Shown in pieces: positions 23,934 to 36,330 of a stretch of DNA of 64,000 nucleotides. The DNA lies in assembly GCA_001466705.2 (NCBI GenBank), contig LATX02000089.1, positions 558,001 to 622,000 of the forward strand. Reading direction: 5' to 3'. The position numbers were made by a program, and so were the translations under genes. The DNA is from Moniliophthora roreri. Taxonomy: Eukaryota; Basidiomycota; Agaricomycetes; Agaricales; Marasmiaceae. Below the pieces are notes generated by a model. The model saw only the letters and a list, made by a program, of their open reading frames with translations. It searched no databases and was not told the DNA's origin. How positions within the stretch are numbered: the first letter of the stretch is position 1; every line of letters begins with the position of its first letter.

Positions 23934-26900
23934 TCACTCCCTCCCGTTGGAAGACCAAACCGGATTGTTGACCTTAATAACGCCGACACCTCCTTCGAAC
24001 ACTCCGTCGAGAGTTAGACTAAGTTGGGGGGCGACCGTAACATTCGGCAGTTTCGCCCACAAAGCCACGGCAACGGTGCTGAGGACACATTAGAGTATTA
24101 GCATCGACAAGTAGGCGCGAAGAGGACCTCTCACTTTCGACCATTGTAGTCGAGAATTCCTTGATGTACAGGGAACTTGGCCTGTGGTCTGGCAAACATG
24201 CAATCAGATACATCCATATCCGATGCTCACGGTATCCCTTACCCTATATTCCCAATTCTCTTGCCCATCATCCAACCATTCACGAACAGATACGCTCGAT
24301 AAGGCTGCCCGAACTTTTCCTCAAAGGTGAAGCTTAACATTACGTCGTTGCCTGCTGGGATATTCAATTCGAAGGTATTGACGAAGAATCCAACTCCTGG
24401 CTGCGAGCCAGGTAGACCTTCGGATAGGTTTCGTGTTTCCCATGAGGACGTGTCGAAACCGGGGAGATGCCATCCTTTGCGTTCGCCGAATGTACCACCT
24501 TCGTTCAAGACACCCCGAACTTTGTCCGGGAAGCTAGCACGGAGTATCGGTCAATTTATGAGGTGACAGGTCACACAGTGAATCACTTACTTGGTATAGC
24601 CACCAATCTTGCCCTGAACCTTCCAAGTGGTGAATTCGCCCTTGTTCAGTTTGAATCCACGAACTCCGCGAGGGGTCTTCATGCTGTTACTATTCACTGC
24701 ATGTATGATGGTCAGTATATTGCTTCTGCGACGTCAAAAGAAGAATACCTTCAGCCTCATCAAAACCCATGTTATCCTGCAAAATCATCAATATCATAAA
24801 TCACTCATGCACCACACGGGACCTGCCTGAACGATGGTAATAACGTTGTCTTCACCCTCCAGTATAACGCCCTCTGGGAACGTGTAGACCTGATCTGTCT
24901 CAATGATGACCGGGTTGCCGACCGTGGAACTGTCAAACGATGAGCTCAGAGAAGGAACCGAGGGTTGAAATGAACGCACTTTCCGAATGTAGTGTTCAAG
25001 AATACATCATTCAACCATACACTCGCTGCGAACGCTAGAAGCAGGTGATACATTCAGAATAGTTCGAAACTAGAAGAGCTCGCCGTACCTTCACCCCCAT
25101 TGATGGACAAGTTGACACTCTTCGTATCCGCAGTTCCATTGAAATGTCCCCTGTACAGTACGATATTCTCACAGCTAGGAGATATGAAGTCAGCAAGGGT
25201 GGTCTAGAAGCAGAACGACAATGCTCACAATCCATAATCACAAGGATACAACACTCGACCGTCACCATACAACATCGCAGGAATATTCGTCGTCGTATGA
25301 TTCGCCTCGACCCAGCTCGAGTCATCGAAATCGGCGCGAATCTCTGGGAGACTGTCACTGGACTTCCACTCGCTCAGTTGGGGTATCGTAATACCAGTAA
25401 CGTGTGGATTCGCAGGGCCAGGAATAATAGCTGTGATAATTGACGAAGGCTCCGAGAAGGTGGTGAATGACACCGACTGTCCGTTCCACGAAATACTGCT
25501 AACGCTCTTGGGTGCAATGACTGATAGCATGACGTCTCCCGCACCTTCAGTGACGTTAAGGTCACCCCGTAGAGCCAGCTCACCACTATCAGAGATAGAA
25601 GCTGTGCGAACAAGGTAAGGCCCTCCGACGAGGATGGACTGGTTGGTACCAAACGACCAGAAATTGGCGAAAGGATCCAAGTCCGAGGTGGTGGTAGCAA
25701 TGATAGGTGACCAGAATGTCTTTACGGTCTCGGAGTCGGCGAAAAGGATAAGTTGGGTGTCCGAGTCGTATACGGTGATGAGTCCTTCAATGCCTTCAAG
25801 GAACGAAATGAGGGTTTCGTTGTTTGAGCTGGCACTGGCGGTGATCCGGACATTGAGTGGGGGTGCTGCGAATGGGTTAGGCGTACCAGTGAATCTGATA
25901 GCGGCAAGGTGTTCCTCTCGTGAATCTCCATGGAGGAGCAGGACATCTCTTCCGTCAATTACTCCTGCGAAAAAAATCTGTGCGGTGGAATATAATGCTC
26001 TTGAGTTGGCACCGAAGGCGTAGTCTGTGACTATGACCTTGGAACGTCGCCCAGAGAGGGTAATTGGCACGACGTCTGGAAGTTGGAACGAGCTGCTGTC
26101 AGCTGTTGTAACGTTTAACCTGAAGGTTGCGGTTGCACTATTAACAGTGCGGCATTAGCATCGTAGGAAGGAAAGTGAGAAGTGATGCGTACGTTGAGGT
26201 AGAATCGTTTTGCCTCACTATCCAGAACCCAGCACCGCTGTCTGGGTTACGAAGTAGTGTCACAAAGGCCGGAGGAGTGTTGTTCATCGATATAACTGCA
26301 CCCTCTGAGAGACCAGTAAAGGTGTCGCCGATCCAGTCCGTCTTGTAGAACTCGGGCGAGCTACGCAGGAACATCGACTGGAGCTTGAGCTCCGAGAACT
26401 TCGCAGTCAGCATCCGAGACTCAGTAATCTGTGTGGTTGCAAGACTCGTCAGGAAGATGAAGCTACCTATGAAGTAACTGGCTTACTGCCGATCCATAGT
26501 CGTAGGATGTATAGACCTGATGGAGGCGGATTGTGAGTACATGCAGGGCAGGTTTCACATTCTACTCACACCGCTACAAGAAAGCATGGTGAGATATAGG
26601 TTCAATAAGTTCAAAACGACATGCACTCACTGCCATGGCATACCACCCCAGGAGGTTCCGCCGTAAGTCATGTAGTAGTTAATTAGTTTCGCATTGGAGG
26701 CCCAAAGCTGAAGGTTGAAGACAGATTGGAAGTCTGGTCCGGTGAGCTCCCGGCACTTTTCGTATCCTGTTGCAGACCATAAGTAGTGTAAGCAGAATTA
26801 TGATACTTCATGAGAGCGAGTCAGGCTACCTGGCGCATTCTGAGCCCAATTATCGAAGGCACCGCCCTGGAATTCTGCAAGCAGTCGACTGTGAGCTTCA

Positions 26901-28279
26901 TGAAGGCTAAAAGCCGACATGCGTACCTGGGATATACCATGGTTGAGAGGGATTGACTTCTTCATGATATTGATGATAGTTTAGGATTACTGAGTTCCAT
27001 ATGTCTGGATGAGAGCAGTCGAACCCTTGAGGGTAGCTATCGAGTCTTTTGATGAAACATTAGCGATAAGTAGGGTGCATACGAATGCTATACTTACCCA
27101 TAAAGATCCACAGCACCCTAGTGGGCCGCAAGAATTAGAATAAACGCGAAGCAAGATCGTGAATCACGCTTACAGTTCCATTGATGAAGTTCCTGTTCAT
27201 ATTGGGGTCGTTGTAGGTCAGAGGTACAACAATTCCGCTATTCGGGTCGCGGTAAGCGGCCTCGAGTTCAGCAAAGTAGGCCGCGCCGTCTCTCTCATTG
27301 TATTCATTATCTGTGTGAGGTTTGAGTGAGCAACAGCTAGGGTAGCAAAAAAGTGTGAGTGCTCACCGATTTGAATGGCAATAAGCGGTCCCCCTCGAGT
27401 GATTTGATTGTTTCGACTATTTTTGATGATTCCTTGTATGTAATCCGGCCAAGCTGCACGCCAGTCGCTGTCATTAGAACGCAGTCTGCCGGCAATCTCT
27501 GTCGTGGTCCAATGAGGGATCCCCCCAGCAGATGTTTCTGCATTGATGTACTAGAGAAGTGCGATAAGCACACCGCCGCCTGAACGATTCAGCAGTCCCT
27601 CTCACCGGTCCTAAAGTCAGAAGTTTGATAGGTCAGTCAAGCCACGTCGTACCACATGCAGCCTAATGCTCACCTGGCCGAAGTACGACCCAAAGCCCAG
27701 TTTCTTTCGCTGCGTTATACAAGGGTTGCAGGGCACGCCACCCGTCAAAATCAATTACTCCTCGAGAAGGGTTGATGAGGCCCATATGAATGTATACGCT
27801 GACGGAGTTGAGACCTGCGGCTTTGAACTTCTGAAGGATGTCAGGCCACAACGAAGGAACTGGAAGCCGAAATGTGTGGAATTCGCCCGAACTGTTCTAA
27901 TGTCAGAAAAAGGGAGGAGTATTCAAGTAAACAAGGAGACGCACTGAAGGAATGTTCGTTGCCCTTTAACTATGAGGCTATACTTGTCAAACTGAACCTC
28001 GTCTGTGAACGAGCTTGCAGGGAACTTGGTTCTCGGGATTCCTCCATCAATCGCCGACGTGCTTGTTCGAGCTGGAACACCTATCCCCTCTCCAAACGAG
28101 CCTGACAGTGAGGCAGATCCGGAAGCCACGGGCAAAGCTCCTGACCAAGGCAATAGCACCGTAATCCCAATCGACACTGTTATCATGAACACCCAAAACC
28201 AGATTCCCCGTCGTTCTATCTTGCCCTCGGGTATGTCTCGATGAAAATGGTGGCAGTTTTTGCCATCCTTGAGGTCCAT
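23934..28279 (-). CDS. Beta-galactosidase, glycoside hydrolase family 35, N-terminally membrane-anchored
   Basis: A multi-exon gene of roughly 1,000 residues. The N-terminal tail starts MDLKDGKNCHHFHRD and leads to one membrane span (IWFWVFMITVSIGITVLL), then a stem and the GH35 barrel: SGEFHTFRLPVPSLWPDIL, GLNSVSVYIHMG, GLWVVLRPG, GGPLIAIQI split by an intron before the acid/base NEY, the nucleophile region AEFQGGAFDNW, and YGGTSWGGMPW. The beta-sandwich domains follow, including WSFGTNQSILVGG, and GVGFFVNTFELNIP with FVNGWMMGKRIGN, ending PVWSSNGRE. GH35 enzymes release terminal beta-galactose from cell-wall polysaccharides. The layout predicts a type II membrane protein with an outward-facing catalytic domain. 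The open frame extends to 28429, but the extra 50 residues look unlike coding sequence. Confidence 0.9.
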
Positions 28280-29094
28280 TTGAGCGTAGCTAACAGCACC
28301 CATGAATTGACAGACGTAGAAAGGAACTCGGGTCAAGGTCGCATGGCGAGGTGCTGGAAGCGAAGAAGCAGGGGAGGTTGTGCACAGACCATGTTCGCGA
28401 CGGAGTTTGGCTGAAGCCTTGGCGTCCACGTGGTTATCTTATCTTGTCTTCCGAATCCGGTCAGATGAATTCCGCCCGGTCTCTTCTTCTGCTCTTCTTC
28501 CATCATCTCCTGCGTGGACAAGGTCAATCGAAGAACGGACTGCGAGCAGTTCTCAAGACTTGCCCCACGTAATCAAGGAATTTTTTAAGCTTCACCTGAA
28601 CTCCAAGGCTTGCTGCGCAGCCGCTCATGATCAACCGCGGCTGGCTATTGGCTGGCTACAAGGAACTAGAATTTCTACCTTCACAGGCCAGTAAGAGTTG
28701 GTGCCTCTTGTGACGGGGAGGAATTGATAAACATCACAGCGATCGTCGTTGGTGAGGACTTACGCGCGGCAAGTCGTCTACACGGCACCCGTCGGTTAAC
28801 ATCCGAGGACCGTTACGTTGAGGCTTCGAGGTCATTATCGCAGAAAAGCAGATCCATGGCTGTCTAAGGAATCAATTATTAGATAAAACTGGCCAACAGG
28901 CGAGTACCCTGTTAACCAAGAAGTCTAGAATCTCGACCTTACTGATGTAATAGAATAGAGGTCACCAGCGGAAGCCCTCCGCTGAGCACTAACCTTCACA
29001 GGAAGGTAGATGCAGAAAGTGCTTACCAAGATCCCATCGACGCGTCATCTAGCCGTTCCGTTGTTTCTCGACCCGGGCCCGCGTCTTGGATACT
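28280..29094. other. Divergent promoter region between GH35 and aldo/keto reductase
   Basis: About 0.8 kb separates the minus-strand beta-galactosidase from the plus-strand reductase. The only specific element I can support is the reductase TATA box listed next. The frame open from 28280 to 28429 on the minus strand continues that of the hydrolase and may be 5' leader. Confidence 0.4.
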
Positions 29095-29101
29095 TATAAA
29101 A
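29095..29101 (+). promoter_or_regulatory. TATA box of the aldo/keto reductase gene
   Basis: TATAAAA lies 50 bases before the ATG at 29151. Confidence 0.6.
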
Positions 29102-29150
29102 GATTGGCCATGTCTCTCGACAGTCACAACGCTCAATCTCAACTACCACA

Positions 29151-30640
29151 ATGTCAGCTTTCGCACCAGCACCTCCACCACCAACCAAACTTGGCGTCTA
29201 CCGCACTCTTGCTCCTCGAGCAGGTGTTCACGTCTCACCACTATGTCTGGGTGCCATGAGCATCGGCGACAAATGGTCCGGTTTCATGGGTTCCATGGAT
29301 AAGGAATCCAGCTTCAAGCTGCTGGACGCCTACTTTGAGATGGGAGGCAACTTCATCGATACTGCGAGTAACTAGTACGCCTTCGTGTCATATCGATCTT
29401 GATCAATCAGCTTATCGTGATATGGTACAGCCAGGAGGAAACTTCTGAACAATTCATCGGAGAGTGGGCAGAAGAACGCGGAATTCGCGATCAGTTGTTC
29501 ATTGCTACCAAGGTTCGCCATGCGTTCTTCCAATGCTCCACTGCATGATACTTACCTCTCTTCACCGCCAGTATACGACATTCTACAAAGCATCTGACCC
29601 TAAGATCAAGCAAAAGGTCCACTATGTGGGGAACAACCTCAAGAATATGACCGTCTCCGTCGAAGCAAGCTTGAAGAAGCTTCGTACCAACTACATCGAC
29701 TTGCTCTACATGCACTGGTGGGACTGGGACACCTCTATCGAGGAAGTCATGGATGGATTACACAATCTTGTCGTACAAGGCAAAGTGCTATATCTCGTAC
29801 GTCTAATTATCCCGTTATCTTTTCAGTATAGCTCATCCGTTCTTTTCATAGGGTGTTTCCGATACCCCAGCTTGGATCGTCGCTCAGGCAAACCAGTACG
29901 CTAAAGATCATGGCAAGACGCCGTTTGTAGTATATCAAGGAGAATGGAACATCATGCAGAGGTCGTTTGAGCGAGACATTATTCCCATGGCTCGTCAATT
30001 CGGTACGTGTAACTTCTGAAAGTACTATTCTCTCATGCTTACGTCTTCTTTATCAGGTATGGCACTTGCGCCTTGGGGTGTCCTCGCAGGTGGAAAACTG
30101 CGTTCAGATGCTGAAGAGAAGAAACGTGCCGAGTCTGGAGAGGAAGGTCGAAAACTATTCTCGGACTGGAAGCGAAATGAGGCCCAAGTCAAGGTCTCGA
30201 GAGCTCTCGAGAAAATTGCTGGAGAGGTTGGCGTGAAAAATATCACCTCAGGTACGGCCATTCTATTCTCTCTTGTGCTTCGCTCGCTAATACTCTTATC
30301 AATCTCAGTGGCTATCGCCTATGTCATGCAAAAGACAACACATGTCTTCCCTATCATCGGTGGTCGCAAGATTGAGCAACTCCAACAAAACCTCGAAGCG
30401 CTTGATATCACGCTCACCCCAGAACAAATCGCATTCTTGGAGAGTCAGACCGAGTTTGATATTGGGTTCCCAATGAGTTTCATTGTACGTGCTCTTCCTT
30501 CGCTATCAGTGTTCGTGATACTCATCGGTGTGATGTAGGGCGACGGAAACGATGTGTTCTGGGGTGTGAAAATGGCTGCGTCATTCCAAAAGCACGGGTG
30601 GCCCAAGGCATTGGGTGCTCCCGAGTTGCCAAAACAGTAA
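29151..30640 (+). CDS. Aldo/keto reductase, aryl-alcohol dehydrogenase / norsolorinic acid reductase-like
   Basis: Seven exons (29151-29374, 29431-29512, 29572-29796, 29852-30002, 30057-30251, 30309-30484, 30539-30640) sum to 1155 nt, or 384 aa. The catalytic tetrad can be seen: D70 and Y75 in [11 protein letters not shown]102 in FIATK, and H150 in [10 protein letters not shown]. The cofactor side has [28 protein letters not shown] and [16 protein letters not shown], as in the aryl-alcohol dehydrogenase and norsolorinic acid reductase group. These enzymes reduce aromatic aldehydes or ketones with NADPH, or run in reverse. No signal peptide. It converges tail-to-tail on monooxygenase copy C with 386 bases between. 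Relics of its sixth exon lie in the same position beside copies D and E, so the two genes were duplicated together and may act in one aromatic pathway. Confidence 0.92.
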
Positions 30641-31026
30641 GATAGGATTATAATTGTGTACCAGTCATCGACGGAAGTAGAGTAGGATGTACAATTCGGA
30701 AACATGTTTATAATCATCCTCTCAGGAGCGTGACAGGTGAAAAATCCGGTATGATAATATTGCTCTCTGACCTGAATGTAGTCGGCAAGCCGCGAGAACA
30801 CCTTCATTGAGAACTCAAGGAGTTCAATGTGGGATTATTTTCGATCTACATCAGAGCTAGCGGTGAGAACCATGCCTAGAGGATATCCAAATCAGAAGGC
30901 GTCTGCTAAGGTTATATTTGGTCGAATGTGAATCCAGTTCTACATTTTATCGGAATCATAAGATACATGAGAAGGGTGTGTATTGGTCGAATGCGAATCC
31001 AGCGTATGATACAGGACATAGACCAT
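30641..31026. other. Shared 3' flank between convergent reductase and monooxygenase C
   Basis: Contains the GAGAAGGGTGTGT, then TCGAATGCGAATCCAGCGTAT block that recurs at 36270-36320 and 40350-40385 next to copies D and E. No gene. Confidence 0.5.
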
Positions 31027-33317
31027 TTAGCAATTTACAAAGATATTACGGAAGTACTCCTTCAATCCTGAGGTTCCCTTAGCCAGAGCTCCGATGTACT
31101 GTTGAAAGAATTCGGTCAATCCGTCGCCCTTGGAAAAATAACAGGTATTCTCACCCCATCTGGTCTTACAACCACCGTGAACACATCTCCCGGTCTCACT
31201 CTATAGTTCTCGTACGCTTGCCCATCACCGTCAACGAACACATGGTCGAGTAAAGCTTTCTCGCTGTCGGACGAGAGCGTTGAGCCTTGGGGTAACACCA
31301 GCACGCCCCTGACGATGTTCTTGAGATATTTCGCCACAAATTCAAGTGATTCTTGGACATCGGAAATCGAATTGCCGAAGAAAAGGACTGTATGGGATGT
31401 AGCATTGAACACTTCGAAGATAGTTGTCTCCTCTCCCGAGTCCAAGTGCTTCAGTCCAGGGATCTCTGGTGCGCGATCGCCTGCATGAACGGTGCCGTCA
31501 AGTCCCGAGCGATATGGGTCCACGGTTTCGTTTTCGCCTGGGTACCGTTCGTCCACAATAATGGGACTTTTGCGATATGTGATCCCGAGTTGTCTTATCT
31601 CGAAATCTCTCGTCCAGCCATCCGAATTCACCGCAACAGCAAACTCTCTGCGCATGAATGTCGTGGTCATCTCAAGCATTGCAGCAATAACCGGTAAGCG
31701 TTCGGACGTGTAGGACTCCAATAGAATCTGTGGTGCTAAGCCTTTGTGAACAAGTCCGAGCTTCCATGCAAGATTGAACTGATCGAAAATCGGACTTGGT
31801 TACCAAACCTAATGAAATCATGACCGATGACACATACCGAATCTTGGACACTCGAGTTCATTCCCTAGGAGTGAAATGTTGTCAGTTTCATCTAAAGTCG
31901 ACAAGCATAGAAATGGCTACCTGTCCACCGGCAGGACTATGAACATGAGCAGCGTCTATATTGTCAGTCGGTACATTATTCTCGCTGCATTTCAATATTC
32001 AATGATGGTTCAAACGCACCTCCGACGATGAAGACCCGCCCCTCGCCGAATTTGTTTGCCATTCGTACATTTGCGCTGCCAGGTTAGGGTAAGATGTCGG
32101 AAGAACCCCTTCACAAAAAGGAAAATACCTCCATATCGCGTGTTGATACAGAGCACCAAACTCGATTCCTTTCCTGCCAGAGATATCATGAATCATATCG
32201 ACGATACGTTCAGGATTAGCTGCTACTCCTTCTACATCCACCTGCCCACCGCCCAGGAGAAAGAAAGCCATTGTTTTTTCATCTTTCACATATGAAGATA
32301 TAAAGGCCCTGAGAAGTAAGACATGAGTGTAACGAAAGGGAATTAAAAGGCATCTCTACTCACAGTTTTTCCTTCTGATTGCCCCATACAGACCAAGCCT
32401 ACAGGAAAGAGGCTGTAGACCAGGACTTTGAAAGCGATATGTTATAACACATACCTTGGGGTCGATTTCATCCGGCCATTTCTTAACCTCAATATCCCCA
32501 ATGACGAAAGTGACATCGGCATGCGATTCACCCAAAAAGGTTAACCCTAATTGTTTCCTGACAACACTTCGTGCTCCATCCGCACCGACGAGCCATTTCA
32601 CGTTCGTTGTCTCCTCCTTGCCTTTCTTTGCGAGGTTGACCACCACCTTGTCCTTGTCTTGCGTAAAACTGTCCAACTCTGTTTCACGTTCAACAACACA
32701 GCCATATTCTTTCTCTAAGATCTGACGCATGATGTTCTGCTGTTGTTCTTGCTCCAATATCATACCATTAACCTAGATCACTCAGTCGGACTGAGTCGTA
32801 GAACAGATGATAATCAGTCCAACTTGAACGTACCCGATAGTACTGGGACTCTAGTTTCATTTTCTCCACGAGCGGCGCTTCTTTGAGCGGCTTATCCTGT
32901 CCAATATCATAGATCCTCATTATCGGTGGTGGCTGCCCACGTTTCTCTAGCTCTGGCAAGATACCAAGGAGCTTATACAGCTCTAGAGTTCGGGGCTGAA
33001 GGTAAAGGGAGTCTGTTAATGATGGCTCCGTGGTGGTCGTGAAGGCGAGACATACCTGGAATCCAGCACCTCGCCGCCCAACATTAAAGTCGCTTCGTTT
33101 GTCGATGATCCGAACGGAAATATTGTTTCGGAGGAGCAGAAGCGCTAGAGCTAGACCTACAAACTGGTGAGTCTACTCGGTGATCCAAAGGACGTTGAGT
33201 GGACGAATGGCGCACCAGATGGCCCAGCTCCGACCTGTTGAGGGTAAATTTGTCAATGTCTGTACGCCATAGTAGGGATCTGATACTGACAATGAGAACA
33301 GCAGGTTCGGTAGTCAT
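31027..33317 (-). CDS. FAD-dependent aromatic monooxygenase, copy C
   Basis: It has the same 12-exon plan as copy A on the opposite strand: ATG at 33317, stop TAA at 31027, penultimate exon 31778-31155 and last exon 31098-31027. About 551 aa. All key motifs are kept: the GxGxxG site after MTTEPAVLI, GADGARSVVRKQ, DAAHVHSPAGGQGMNSSVQD, NLAWK, and VVVRPDGYIG at the end. In the middle domain the family segment CPYVKDGKQM is SSYVKDEKTM, so a cysteine-proline pair is lost; the effect is unknown. This copy stands beside the only complete reductase gene, and with A and D it looks the most likely functional. The regulation signal seen is a TATA box 44 bases upstream. Confidence 0.9.
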
Positions 33318-33360
33318 TTTGCTTTTGGGTCGTTACTGAATCAACCACTAAATGTGGCCT

Positions 33361-33367
33361 TTTTATA
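33361..33367 (-). promoter_or_regulatory. TATA box of monooxygenase copy C
   Basis: TATAAAA on the minus strand, 44 bases before the ATG at 33317. Confidence 0.55.
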
Positions 33368-33540
33368 GCCCACCCGCCCGCTAGCGCTAGCACAGAGTGG
33401 CCATTGAAACGGAAAAATAGGGCTACACCGTCGTTACTTACGTAGGTTCCGACTCCTTCGACAGTTTGATTAACATCTGATGATTTGAAACCTCCAATTC
33501 CTTTTTTTGGCCATTGTAAGCGAGCGATCATGGCAAAAGG

Positions 33541-33597
33541 TGACATATTTTGTTACTGCGCTTCAAGTACGCGCAGCCGATGTTTACGAATGTCCAG
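33541..33597 (-). pseudogene. Relic of nuclease-kinase last exon upstream of copy C
   Basis: Minus-strand reading gives GGACATTC, GTAAACATCGGCTGCGCG, TACTTGAAGCGCAGTAA and AAAATATG in the order seen at 2868-2925 and 6240-6290. The frame is lost. Confidence 0.5.
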
Positions 33598-33711
33598 AAT
33601 CACGGTATACTTTCGAGCTAAAACTTCTGCAGATTCTATGAGTTTAGCACGTACGCAGGGAGACAAAAGTGTGCTCAACATATCAGTATCTTCAGCCTTT
33701 ACTTACCGCAA

Positions 33712-33800
33712 TGGGCCGTCAGGGTCCGATTGCGAGTACGAGTCTGTTTCTGGTGTTGTGGTTGGGGCTAACCGACGATGAGCCGAACCAAACAAACCAA
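33712..33800 (+). repeat. Short dispersed repeat, copy 1
   Basis: Core GTCAGGGTCCGATTGCGAG, then GTCTGTTTCTGGTGTTGTGG and GGGGCTAACCGACGATGAGC. It recurs at 34325-34445 and 60893-61030. The following sequence (CGAATCTTCGTAAACTCGGA at 33850) also matches 61093-61115. No coding capacity; origin unknown. Confidence 0.5.
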
Positions 33801-34324
33801 ACCAAACAATCTATCATCATCTATCAGACCCCTTCCATATAAGGAAACAACGAATCTTCGTAAACTCGGAAGGGAACGACGTGCGCCGCTCTGACGCGTA
33901 ACCTGTTCGGCAATTCTGCAATTGAACGACCATCAAGGCTCTAGCCGCGCACACGATGAGATGACAAGTGGGTGGCCCGGATAGGACGATGAGTAAGGAT
34001 GGGAATGAATTGGAGTGTCACGGAACCTTCACTTTCTTTCATTGTTTTGAATAACATCGCTTCTCGAGGACAGCTAACCCTCCAGATGGCTGAATTACGC
34101 GGTCATGGGCGCCAGCGTTCATTTAATTGCGGGCCGTCATCTTATCTGATAGTAATCAATGGATGGTATGTATGGCGATAAGATATAATCCGTGCCTCTA
34201 GTGAAATCAAAACGGTGGGGTGACAGCGCCCTCGTAGGCTAAACCGAAATGACTCGTGTATCTATGCCAGGGTCGCAGCATGCTATATCACAGAGAAATT
34301 TATGCCGAACGAACAGTTGTGTTG

Positions 34325-34445
34325 TTGATTGCCACAGTGAGCCATCAGGGTCCGATGGCATTTACGAGCCCGTTTCTGGTTTTGCGGAAACATTCTGGGG
34401 CTAAGCAGTGCTAACGCGCTACGACAAAACGAACCAAACAAAATC
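34325..34445 (+). repeat. Short dispersed repeat, copy 2
   Basis: CAGTGAGCCATCAGGGTCCG, then CGAGCCCGTTTCTGG, TTGCGGAAAC and TTCTGGGGCTAA. Closest to the copy at 60893, which shares the TTGCGGAAAC block missing from copy 1. Confidence 0.5.
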
Positions 34446-34920
34446 GTTTGTCTTATAAGGAAAAAGCTGGCACACCACAAAGCGAAATCTATGTCATTTG
34501 GGGGCTCTTGAATAGTTTGGCTTGTGATGTTATTGCTGAGGTTGATTCCTTGTCTCGAAGTGAAGTCTGAGCGGATAATATTTGATATTACAGCTTAGCA
34601 GTCACGGTGGTAACTGACATAACCGTTCCGGCGAACTACCTTTCTGAACGAAGTTGGGTCAGACTATGAATCTTGACCTCTACTCCATCACTGATGGAGG
34701 AAATTGTAAATGAGCAGTGCGCGACGGCTCAACGTTGAACGTAGATGGCAAGGGCAAGATGCAGTCTAGACCCGGATTTGTATAGGCCGTGGGAAAACCT
34801 TCGTCGTCGGCCGCAAGCCCGGAGAATTTTTTTGCCTTTCCCTCTAACCCGTTCATCCACCCCACACTCAACTCAGCAACCAGCAAAAACATCAGCTATA
34901 AGGGCTCGCAGAGATCTCGA
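34440..34920 (+). repeat. Duplicated spacer block upstream of copy C
   Basis: Matches 38940-39275 upstream of copy D: CTATGTCATTTGGGGGCTCT / CTATGTCGTTCGGGGGTTCT, AATAGTTTGGCTTGTGATGT / AATAATTTGCATTGTGATGT, GTTCCGGCGAACTACCTTTC / GTTCCAGCAAAATACCTTTC, and CTACTCCATCACTG with GAGGAAATTG. Its right part also matches 5695-5945 (minus). Confidence 0.6.
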
Positions 34921-35847
34921 GTTTTTCCAGATATTGCATGCTGAACTGGGTCTCAACACGTCGATCGGAAGGCCTTTCAAGAATCAAAATCAAACGGATA
35001 CATTCCACCGGCCCAGCGCTCCCTAGAGATGCTATTAGCATGATGTTCGGATGTTGTGGGGTGCGATGGCGTACGTGATTTGGGTGGGCTTCTGCAACCT
35101 AAGGTGCGTTTTTGTCCAAGTTTTATATATTGGGGAAGCCGATGACTGACGCTGAATATGATAGGACTTTTAACATTTTGGCCTGGTGCTCTTGCTCTCG
35201 TTTCACCAAAAACTAGCGTCTGGTCTTCGACTTGGTGGAATCTGACAAGGGAATAATAGTGGCCAGCGTCGATTATAATGCGTTCACGACCCATGCGTAA
35301 TCTTGTACCTATCGCACTAGATATTGATACTAACCTCCAATGACCCCCCACGTAGATGCGGGTGACCCAAGGGCTGCTGCATTGGGAGCTACTGTCGCGA
35401 CAGGTTGCTGTCGGTGCCGTCAGTGCTATCATGTAGACATTCATCGGAGGGGTATGGTTCATACAGTTATCGTGGTAACGTACCTTGACGCCACTCTTCC
35501 GTTTCAAATCCTGATCAGTGGTCAAATAGAACACTACCGGGAATGGCATACATCACAGCTCAGAATTACGCCATGTTCCTTGTCGAACTGTAAGTATGTG
35601 TTTCTTTATACTCGGCACGGCCTCTGATATCGTCGTCGACGTTAGTGATAGTCTAGTTGGTCTACCAATATAGTCCAGGCTCCGAAATCCCATTCGTATC
35701 CACGCTTTCATGACGAGGTTTACTCTAGATAACTGTATCGGCTATCTACGAGGCTTCATCGGTGGTCTGTCAAGATACATGGTTGGCTTCGGTGCATGTG
35801 CTGGTGTAAGTTCGCTTATCCTTTCACGGCGTCACGCATTCATATAC
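34921..35847. other. Spacer between copies C and D, no gene
   Basis: A 190-codon open frame on the minus strand (34977-35549) has no recognisable motif and an atypical composition. I do not support it as a gene. Confidence 0.4.
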
Positions 35848-35901
35848 CTGCTCGCTTTCATCACAGCCAACCTCGCGTGCTAGTACTTTCAACGATTCTA
35901 G

Positions 35902-36075
35902 TGGCCATCACCTACTTCACGCAAAAGACACAACATGTTTTCCCTATCATTGGTGGTCGTAAGATCGAGCAGCTCCAACAAAACCTTGAAGCTCTTGATA
36001 TTACGCTCGCCCCAGAGCAGATCAAGTTCTCGGAGAGTCAGACCGAATTTGATACTGGTTCCCGATGAGCTTCGT
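35902..36075 (+). pseudogene. Aldo/keto reductase exon 6 relic beside copy D
   Basis: An acceptor-like TTCTAG is followed by sequence matching exon 6 of the reductase at 30309-30484. Encoded pieces include [37 protein letters not shown] and ESQTEFD. It then breaks off at GSR and a stop. No other reductase exon is found upstream. It lies about 255 bases from the 3' end of copy D, the same tail-to-tail layout as the intact pair. Confidence 0.8.
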
Positions 36076-36330
36076 TCAAGTTATGTACCATAGACAAATA
36101 AAAATAGAGCTTACAATTGTCCTGTAGCCTTGTCGAGCGAAATCTGTGAGATTTCTGCCCTCACTTGGGCGGATTAGGCAACCTGCAAGAACGCTTGTAT
36201 TTGAGATACGCAAGGACAAAGTGTAATGTAAACGTTGCCTTTAAATCTACATGTTCTTAGAGTGATAAGGTAACTGAGAAGGGTGTGTGTGCTTGTCGAG
36301 TGTGAATCCAGTGTATGAATGCGGGCCTCT

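Noticed and set aside
25634..26023. 129-codon plus-strand open frame
   Set aside because: Exact antisense shadow of the GH35 beta-sandwich exon.
31353..31697. 114-codon plus-strand open frame, repeated at 40766-41110
   Set aside because: Antisense shadow of the penultimate monooxygenase exon. It recurs only because the genes are paralogous.
34977..35549. 190-codon minus-strand open frame in the spacer between copies C and D
   Set aside because: No recognisable motif, crosses DNA that is repeat-derived or decayed, and has no supporting start context or splice structure.
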